64,000 bases of DNA from Faecalicatena contorta (GTDB lineage Bacteria > Bacillota > Clostridia > Lachnospirales > Lachnospiraceae), in assembly GCF_039521745.1 (NCBI RefSeq), contig NZ_BAAACT010000018.1, one strand, 5' to 3'. The notes under the pieces are model-generated. The model was not told where the DNA came from. It worked only from the letters and a program-made list of their open reading frames with translations, and made no database searches. The position numbers and the translations under genes are program-made. Positions 59,204 through 64,000 of the stretch are shown here, piece by piece (positions within the stretch are counted from its first letter, which is position 1; every line of letters starts with the position of its first letter).

Positions 59204-60524
59204 TTTCCCCACCCGCTTTCTTCTTACAGCCCTTTTGTTTCTCATCCACGCTGCCTTCTTTAAAGGAAAAATCTTCATTCTCCAAGATATAAATTTCATC
59301 GCACCGGAGTTTCTGCCCGTTGCGGATTACCGTGATATCCCCTGTTTCTCCTTTATACGCTGCATACCTGCGGACAATCGCAGATGCATACTTTGGATCA
59401 AGCTCCATCAGACAGGCAATGCGGTCAAGCTGCTCCGCCGCCATAAGGGTGGAACCGGAACCACCGAACAGATCCAGTACAATTCCGTTTGCCTGGGATG
59501 AATTCCTCATTGGATATGCGATCAAGGGAAGGGGCTTGCTGGTCGGATGCAGCTTGGATTTCGTTGGCCGGTCAAACTCCCAGATAGTGGTCTGTTTACG
59601 GTCACCGTAAAAATTATGCCGTGCTGTATCCTTAAACGCATAGATTACCGGCTCATGGCGCATCTGATAATCCATCCGTCCGATCACCAGCGCATTTTTC
59701 ACCCAGATACAGGTTGTAGAATAATGAAAGCCTGCCGCAACCGTAGCATTGAAGAAATTCACCTTCTCCGCATCCGAATGGAAAATATAAACCGCCCCGC
59801 CGTCCGTCAGGTTCTCATACACATTTCTGAACGCATCCAGCAGGAATTGGTAGAACTTCTCACCATCTGTCCACTGGTCATTCATGATGGTCATTCCAGT
59901 GCCGCCCTCATAAGAACAGTTATACGGCGGGTCCGTGATACACAGGTTTGCTTTCTTCCCATCCATCAGAACCGCTACATCCTCCGGTTTTGTGGAGTCG
60001 CCGCACATCAGCCGGTGCCGTCCAAGAATCCAGATATCCCCCGGTTCCACAAAAGTCTCTGCTTCTGCCGCCTTTTCCGTATCAAAATCATCTTCCTGCA
60101 CATTTTTGTCATGTACATTATTGAAGATTTCAGAAATCTCCGGTGGCTCGAATCCTGTCTTTCCCAGATCAAATTCGCTGTCCTCCAAATCCTTCAACAG
60201 CTCGGCCAGCAGGGAATCATCCCACGCACCTGTAATCTTATTGAGGGCAATATTCAGCGCCTTCTCCCGGACCTTGTCGATATCGACCACGGCGCACGGA
60301 ACTTCCGTGTATCCTAAGTCAATCGCACAGGATAATCTCTGGTGGCCTCCGATGATCGTCATGTCGGCATTGACCACAAGAGGGTCCGCAAACCCAAACT
60401 CCGTAATGGAATTTTTGATCTTCTCGTACTCCTTATCCCCCGGTTTCAGTTTCTTCCGTGGATTGTATGCGGCCGGTCTGAGTACGCCCACCGGCAGCAC
60501 TTTCAGTTGTGCAGTCTTCTGCAT
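59187..60524 (-). CDS. ParB-domain DNA methyltransferase (N4/N6 type)
   Basis: A 445-residue fusion. Residues ~6-95 are a ParB/Srx-like domain (PAAYNPRKKLKPG, IIGGHQRLSCAIDLGY). Residues ~155-400 are a beta-class amino-methyltransferase with DPPYNCSYEGG (motif IV) before LDLFGGSGSTLMAAEQL (motif I). It methylates adenine N6 or cytosine N4; which cannot be told. Such fusions are common in phages without restriction partners. AAGGAGGACGC precedes the ATG. Confidence 0.92.
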   Translation of the reverse strand: MQKTAQLKVLPVGVLRPAAYNPRKKLKPGDKEYEKIKNSITEFGFADPLVVNADMTIIGGHQRLSCAIDLGYTEVPCAVVDIDKVREKALNIALNKITGAWDDSLLAELLKDLEDSEFDLGKTGFEPPEISEIFNNVHDKNVQEDDFDTEKAAEAETFVEPGDIWILGRHRLMCGDSTKPEDVAVLMDGKKANLCITDPPYNCSYEGGTGMTIMNDQWTDGEKFYQFLLDAFRNVYENLTDGGAVYIFHSDAEKVNFFNATVAAGFHYSTTCIWVKNALVIGRMDYQMRHEPVIYAFKDTARHNFYGDRKQTTIWEFDRPTKSKLHPTSKPLPLIAYPMRNSSQANGIVLDLFGGSGSTLMAAEQLDRIACLMELDPKYASAIVRRYAAYKGETGDITVIRNGQKLRCDEIYILENEDFSFKEGSVDEKQKGCKKKAGGENGASV

Positions 60525-60542
60525 CCATGCGTCCTCCTTTAC

Positions 60543-60770
60543 TCAGACGCGCATGATCTCTGAGAACGGCACGAAAAAAGAGCCTAATAAAAATCCCGGC
60601 TCCGCCTCTTCCCCGTCCGACCGCGTCTGTTCATTCATGGGACACCACTGCGGGTTTTCTCCATTTGCGGATGCAAACACCCTGTCCTCACAGCAGTCAA
60701 TCTCATGTACGCAGATACCCATCGTATTGCAGACGCAGTACACACCGATGGTTTCAATCTTATCCTTCAT
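60543..60770 (-). CDS. Small hypothetical phage protein with Cys-rich core
   Basis: A 75-residue protein (IETIGVYCVCNTMGICVHEI; NPQWCPMNEQ) with six cysteines that could bind a metal. It overlaps the zinc-finger gene by 11 bases and follows GGAGCGTGAGG. Function unknown. Confidence 0.6.
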   Translation of the reverse strand: MKDKIETIGVYCVCNTMGICVHEIDCCEDRVFASANGENPQWCPMNEQTRSDGEEAEPGFLLGSFFVPFSEIMRV

Positions 60771-61071
60771 TTCCCTCACGCTCCTTTCGTTTTGCCCGTC
60801 CTCTGTTGGCGCAGGCATGGCTGCAATATTTCCTCACTCTCCCATACTCCCGGCTTGCCAGAAATGGTTTTCCGCACTCCGGGCAGACAGCCGTCCGGGT
60901 GGATTTCCAGTTTTCCGGGTGCGGGTTTCTGTTCTTCCACGCATACCTGCAGGGTTCCGAACAGAATATCCTCGGACGGCCTCTGCCGTTTGGCGTGACC
61001 GCCGCACCGCAGTTGGGGCAGAACCGTTTCGCCATATCCTCCAGCATCTCCGCTTCCGTATTTGCTTCCAT
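60760..61071 (-). CDS. Double zinc-ribbon protein
   Basis: A 103-residue protein with two Cys4 fingers: CPNCGAAVTPNGRGRPRIFC then CRYAWK, and CPECGKPFLASREY then YCSHAC. It resembles the C-terminal half of the protein at 23510-23908 (CPQCG...FCSDKC). Likely nucleic-acid binding; the role is unknown. Confidence 0.7.
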   Translation of the reverse strand: MEANTEAEMLEDMAKRFCPNCGAAVTPNGRGRPRIFCSEPCRYAWKNRNPHPENWKSTRTAVCPECGKPFLASREYGRVRKYCSHACANRGRAKRKEREGNEG

Positions 61072-61500
61072 CGCCGCCCCTCCTTCCCGTATGGTTCATG
61101 CTGCACCGTTTCCATGCTGCGCCGTAACCCCGCCCATTTTGCGAAAAAATCCCAAAAAACACATAAAAAACGGTGAGGTGAATTTTCATCCTGTCAGCAT
61201 GGATGCCGCATGGGTAGTTCCTGTTTCATTCCAGATTTTCATATTTCACCGGAACAAACAAAAACACACGAAAGTTCCCATTTTATCAAGGAATTTCATG
61301 TGTTTTGGTTCATTTCGGATATTTAAAAGACAGGGTCTGGCAGTGCTGCCGCGCCTCTTCGTCTGCTGGTTTCATTTTGCGCCGTAACTGCCAGACCCCC
61401 GGCCTATCAAATTCGCGGTTTTTTACGTTTGAGGGACCGACGGTCTCCGTGGCACTTCACCACAGAGAAGTAAACCCGGCCCCCGGTGGCCCCTTTCCGT
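61072..61500. other. Gene-poor stretch with an inverted repeat
   Basis: GGGTCTGGCAG (61333-61343) and CTGCCAGACCC (61388-61398) are perfect 11-bp arms. TGCGCCGTAAC occurs at both 61116 and 61378. A tiny minus-strand frame (starting MKPADEEARQ, about 21 codons) lies inside the repeat, but I cannot support it as a gene. A promoter for the 61071-56294 operon is expected here; I do not see a clear one. Confidence 0.45.
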
Positions 61501-61586
61501 CATAATGTACACAAACAAAACCACAAAAATCTGTATAGTTTATGGCATCAGATTTGCTGGATATATTCTGCTTTCAGAGGTAACAT
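61501..61586 (+). promoter_or_regulatory. Phage promoter cassette K (drives SymE-like gene)
   Basis: Dyad CATAATGTACACA (61501-61513) / TGTATAGTTTATGG (61532-61545), core arm starts 24 bases apart. Promoter TGGATA (61558-61563), 17 bases ending CAGAGG, TAACAT (61581-61586). The -35 begins 26 bases after the right core-arm start, exactly as in the plus promoters of H and J. No minus-strand promoter is seen here. Confidence 0.72.
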
Positions 61587-61618
61587 GACCGTACCGCAAA
61601 GAAAGGAGGCATGAACCT

Positions 61619-61804
61619 TTGAAAGAGAAACAGAAAAGGAACCGCCGCAGGAAAGTCTACTACACTTACCAGGGCAGGAACCTTTCTCCACAAATCCGTC
61701 TGGAAGGGAAGTGGCTGGAGCAGCTTGGCTTCACAGCCGGCAGCTTCGTGTCCATCCAGTGTGAGGAAGGACGGCTGGTGATTGAAAAAGACACTGTTCA
61801 ATAG
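61619..61804 (+). CDS. SymE-family toxin-like protein
   Basis: A 61-residue protein: RRKVYYTYQGRNLSPQIRLE then GKWLEQLGFTAGSFVSIQCE, the SymE/SpoVT-AbrB-like fold. SymE is an SOS-induced type I toxin in E. coli. The start is TTG, 9 bases after AAGGAGG; a mini-frame ATG AAC CTT TGA (61611-61622) ends in overlap with that TTG. It converges with the HNH gene and overlaps its stop by 7 bases. No antisense SymR-like RNA is obvious. Confidence 0.78.
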   Translation: MKEKQKRNRRRKVYYTYQGRNLSPQIRLEGKWLEQLGFTAGSFVSIQCEEGRLVIEKDTVQ

Positions 61805-62163
61805 GTGTAGGTCGGATTGTTATCTTCCGCCCGCGTCTTTTTATCATGACACTGTTTGCACAATGCTTGCAGGTTTCTCCTATCCCAGAACAGCTTTTGG
61901 TCGCCGCGGTGTGGGGTGATGTGGTCAACCACTGTCGCCTTCACATACCGTGGCGGCTGTTTCTTCATGCACAGCACACACAGCGGATGCGCCTGCAGGT
62001 ATTCCCGGCTGGCTTTCTGCCATCTCTTTCCGTACCCACGCTTTGCAGCTGACCGCACTTCTTCCGGGTGCAGTGCTTTGTGCTTTTCACAATACTTTGT
62101 TCCCGATTCCACCAATTCCGCACAGCCGGGATGCTTACAGGGAACCTTTGGTTTCCAAGGCAT
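61798..62163 (-). CDS. HNH endonuclease
   Basis: A 121-residue HNH nuclease of the type encoded beside cos-phage terminases: CKHPGCAELVESGTKYCEKH (zinc ligands), then VVDHITPHRGDQKLFWDRRN and LCKQCHDKKT. It probably aids packaging cleavage, though here it lies 15 kb from the terminase genes. The ATG at 62163 follows GGGAGGAATAGGG and overlaps the metK stop. Confidence 0.9.
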   Translation of the reverse strand: MPWKPKVPCKHPGCAELVESGTKYCEKHKALHPEEVRSAAKRGYGKRWQKASREYLQAHPLCVLCMKKQPPRYVKATVVDHITPHRGDQKLFWDRRNLQALCKQCHDKKTRAEDNNPTYTY

Positions 62164-62165
62164 CC

Positions 62166-63242
62166 CTATTCCTCCCATGGAAGTCCGGGCTTCCCGAAGT
62201 GCCCGTAGGCGGATACCAGGTTATAGTCCACATCTAACAACCCCAACCATTTAATAATCCCCCTCGGTGTCAGATCATAACTGTCACCCACATAAGCCTG
62301 GATAAAATCCAGCGGCTGGAACTCTGTACCGAAACAGTCCACATTGACGGACACCGGATGTTCCATCCCGATGGCATAAGCAATCTGTACCTCACACTGC
62401 TCCGCATATCCGGCCTGCACAATGTCACGGGCAATCTTCCGTGCCATATACGCTGCCGAGCGGTCTACCTTACTTGGATCTTTCCCGGACAGCGCACCAC
62501 CGCCAAGCCTGCCGATGCCGCCATAGGTATCACAGGCAAGTTTCCTTCCTGTCACGCCGCAGTCAGCAAACGAGCCGCCGACCACAAACCGTCCGGTCGG
62601 ATTGACCAGTTTCACGAAGTCACCATTCAGCCCGTACTCACAGGCCGCCAGCACCATCATCCCTTCGATGATGTGGCGGAAATCACTGACTTCCACATCC
62701 GGGCTGTGCTGCACGGAACAGAGGAAAGCGGTAATCCGTCCGCTACTGTAATCAAAACTGACCTGCGCCTTGGCATCCGCCCGGAACATCTTTGACGGGT
62801 GGTTCTTCAAAAGCCGCAGGAACTTGGTTGCCGCGGCAAACGGAACTGGAAGAAGTTCCGGTGTTTCATTGGTGGCATATCCGAACATGATGCCCTGGTC
62901 TCCGGCTCCGCCCTTATCCACACCAAGGGCGATGTCCGGGGACTGCTCCCTTACCATGAGGGCAACATCCAGCGGGTTGATGATCTCCATCCTGCCGTAT
63001 TCCGTCTTTCCCTTTCCGATACGCTCCAGCACATCATCCACCAGTTTCCGGTAGTCCGGCTGGTGCTTACTGGTCAGTTCCCCGGCAATGATCAGGCGGC
63101 TGTCCTTTAACAGACACTCAATCGCCACCCTGCTTTCCTTGTCATGTACCAGACAGTCTGTCACAATGGCATCCGCAACCTGGTCACAGATTTTATCGGG
63201 ATGCCCGTCTGACACCTGTTCGCATGTTAAAATCCTGCTCAT
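62166..63242 (-). CDS. metK: Phage-encoded S-adenosylmethionine synthetase
   Basis: A 358-residue SAM synthetase, shorter than the usual ~385-400. GHPDKICDQ near residue 13, GAGDQGIMFGYA near 110 and GGGALSGKDPSKVDRSAAY near 240 are the ATP- and methionine-binding signatures. It makes SAM from ATP and methionine in the cytoplasm and lies upstream of two phage DNA methyltransferases, so it probably feeds them during replication. A stem-structured leader precedes it. Confidence 0.93.
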   Translation of the reverse strand: MSRILTCEQVSDGHPDKICDQVADAIVTDCLVHDKESRVAIECLLKDSRLIIAGELTSKHQPDYRKLVDDVLERIGKGKTEYGRMEIINPLDVALMVREQSPDIALGVDKGGAGDQGIMFGYATNETPELLPVPFAAATKFLRLLKNHPSKMFRADAKAQVSFDYSSGRITAFLCSVQHSPDVEVSDFRHIIEGMMVLAACEYGLNGDFVKLVNPTGRFVVGGSFADCGVTGRKLACDTYGGIGRLGGGALSGKDPSKVDRSAAYMARKIARDIVQAGYAEQCEVQIAYAIGMEHPVSVNVDCFGTEFQPLDFIQAYVGDSYDLTPRGIIKWLGLLDVDYNLVSAYGHFGKPGLPWEE

Positions 63243-63278
63243 AGTTTTAATTCTCCTCTCGTTTCATGTATTACAAAG

Positions 63279-63346
63279 CAGGCACCCTTTGCCGCTGCTC
63301 ACCTTGTAGAGATTCCCACAAAGCAAGCTGCCGCAAAAGATGCCTG
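63279..63346 (-). promoter_or_regulatory. Structured leader RNA upstream of phage metK
   Basis: On the minus strand CAGGCATCTTTTGC (63333-63346) pairs with GCAAAGGGTGCCTG (63279-63292), with inner stems GCTTGC/GTGAGC and CTTTGTG/TACAAGG. The fold covers 68 bases and ends about 36 bases before the metK start. There is no T-run, so it is not a plain terminator. It does not show the known S-box core; whether it senses SAM is speculation. Confidence 0.5.
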
Positions 63347-63379
63347 ATATGATTTATTATCTGCCACAATGAATCGTAA

Positions 63380-63692
63380 TGTAGGAGATTGTAGGAGATG
63401 AACGCATCCAAAAATCCGCACCTCCTACAATCTTCAAGCCCCGATTTTCCTTGAAAACAAGCCATTTTTCTGATTTTCTTTTTCTGTTTTTACTCTTTTG
63501 TAGGAGATGTAGGAGATAAAATATAAATCCTCTATAAAAGAAACAATAAAAAATAATAACCTATTTTCCTCCTACATTTCCTACATCCCATCTTAAGATG
63601 CTAAAAAGTAGCGTAAAATAAGGGTTTTCTTGAATTCCACGCCTCAAGAATTGTAGGAGGTTGTAGGAGATGAAAAAACCGTTATTCCTACA
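63380..63692. repeat. Array of TGTAGGAGAT repeats (possible replication origin)
   Basis: Six direct units of TGTAGGAGR occur as three tandem pairs (63380/63390, 63499/63508, 63652/63662), and four inverted units (CCTCCTACA or TTCCTACA) at 63421, 63568, 63578 and 63685. Each pair can fold with the inverted unit that follows. The spacers are A+T-rich. The array lies directly after a primase-type gene, as iterons do in P4-like replication modules; no function is proven. Confidence 0.6.
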
Positions 63693-63747
63693 AAATACTG
63701 TTCTTTGCGATTTAAGTAGCCTCACATTGTGGAAATAACAACCGTCT

Positions 63748-64000
63748 TTAAGCATCCGGAATCACCTCAAATTCCGGTTCCTCACCCGTGGCAAATTTCA
63801 CATTCTCAACAACAGTCGTTGGATTTCCTCCGCCTGTCGGTCTTCCGCTGTTGTTGTATGTGTAATGCACTTCCATGCCCTTTCGGAAATTTTTCATATT
63901 TTCCGGCTTATAGCCGTTATCCCGGCACCAGTCCACATACCTCGTATAAACCGCCTTACTTGCCAGCTTATTCCCATACTCAGTAACCAGGCACTCCGTT
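63748..64000 (-). CDS. C-terminal end of a P4/D5-type primase-helicase (partial)
   Basis: The last 83 residues of a gene that continues beyond the right edge. The pattern YTRYVDWCRDNGYKPENMKN then FRKGM resembles the winged-helix C-terminus of P4 alpha/D5-type primase-helicases, where the DNA-binding segment recognises origin iterons. The end (GEEPEFEVIPDA) is acidic. The assignment rests on a short stretch and is moderately sure. Confidence 0.55.
   Translation of the reverse strand, partial: TECLVTEYGNKLASKAVYTRYVDWCRDNGYKPENMKNFRKGMEVHYTYNNSGRPTGGGNPTTVVENVKFATGEEPEFEVIPDA

Noticed and set aside
59935..61176. Plus-strand frame of 413 codons
   Set aside because: It is antisense to the ParB-methyltransferase and zinc-ribbon genes, which have clear motifs and ribosome sites.
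63279..63346. Known SAM riboswitch before metK
   Set aside because: I looked for S-box, SAM-II and SMK-type cores and saw none. Only an unassigned structured leader is reported.
63380..63692. CRISPR array
   Set aside because: The repeats are only 9-10 bp, occur in both orientations and have no regular spacers; no cas genes are nearby.

Overview
The window looks like part of a Lachnospiraceae-type (Clostridia, Firmicutes) chromosome. The genes have AGGAGG ribosome sites, the sugar transporter is of the CUT1 type, there is an anaerobe-type hydroxylamine reductase, and a resident prophage uses large serine recombinases. Nearly all genes lie on the minus strand, so most operons read from high to low coordinates.

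Region 1 (1-12.3 kb) is a carbohydrate locus: solute-binding lipoprotein, GH117-like hydrolase, sulfatase (broken by one extra base in an A5 tract), SDR dehydrogenase, FAD oxidoreductase, two ABC permeases and a GH3 glycosidase. The binding-protein gene and the long GH3-to-GH117 operon each have a promoter whose -10 lies in the same palindrome, TTATTGTATACTAT, so one repressor probably controls both. The sulfatase and GH117-like enzyme suggest a sulfated or anhydro-sugar oligosaccharide as substrate; this is inference.

Region 2 (12.3-20.1 kb) is a host segment with decayed pieces: an intergenic block of four TATCGTTTTTTGAGTA-type repeats, a cupin remnant, hcp, an M20 amidohydrolase, DUF2500 and DUF1810 proteins, a nucleoside phosphorylase, a membrane protein with CxxC pairs, and two tandem ribbon-helix-helix genes, each preceded by the same operator-like element.

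Region 3 (20.2-64 kb, open at the right edge) is a siphovirus-like prophage read right to left. It runs from the end of a P4/D5-type primase, through a repeat array that may be the replication origin, phage metK behind a structured leader, an HNH nuclease, a ParB-methyltransferase fusion, an HNH-AP2 nuclease and a multi-repeat C5 methyltransferase, into a block of small accessory genes with an amidoligase, its apparently inactive paralogue and two gamma-glutamylcyclotransferases. Then come TerS, TerL (interrupted by a class 3 intein), portal, protease, capsid, connector and tail genes, a toxin-antitoxin insertion, tape measure, baseplate genes, holin, endolysin and two overlapping serine recombinases.

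The most striking unexplained feature is a family of near-identical promoter cassettes in the accessory block (47.3-61.6 kb). Each has a -35 (TTGCTA, TTGATA or TTGACT), a 17-bp spacer ending in CAGAGY or GACGG, a GAATAT-like -10, and, at a fixed distance upstream, a dyad of the type CCATAATGTACACA-N18-TGTGTATTTTATGG. In two copies one dyad sits between divergent promoters, and one copy drives a SymE-like toxin on the plus strand. This looks like a phage-encoded regulon with one dedicated DNA-binding regulator.
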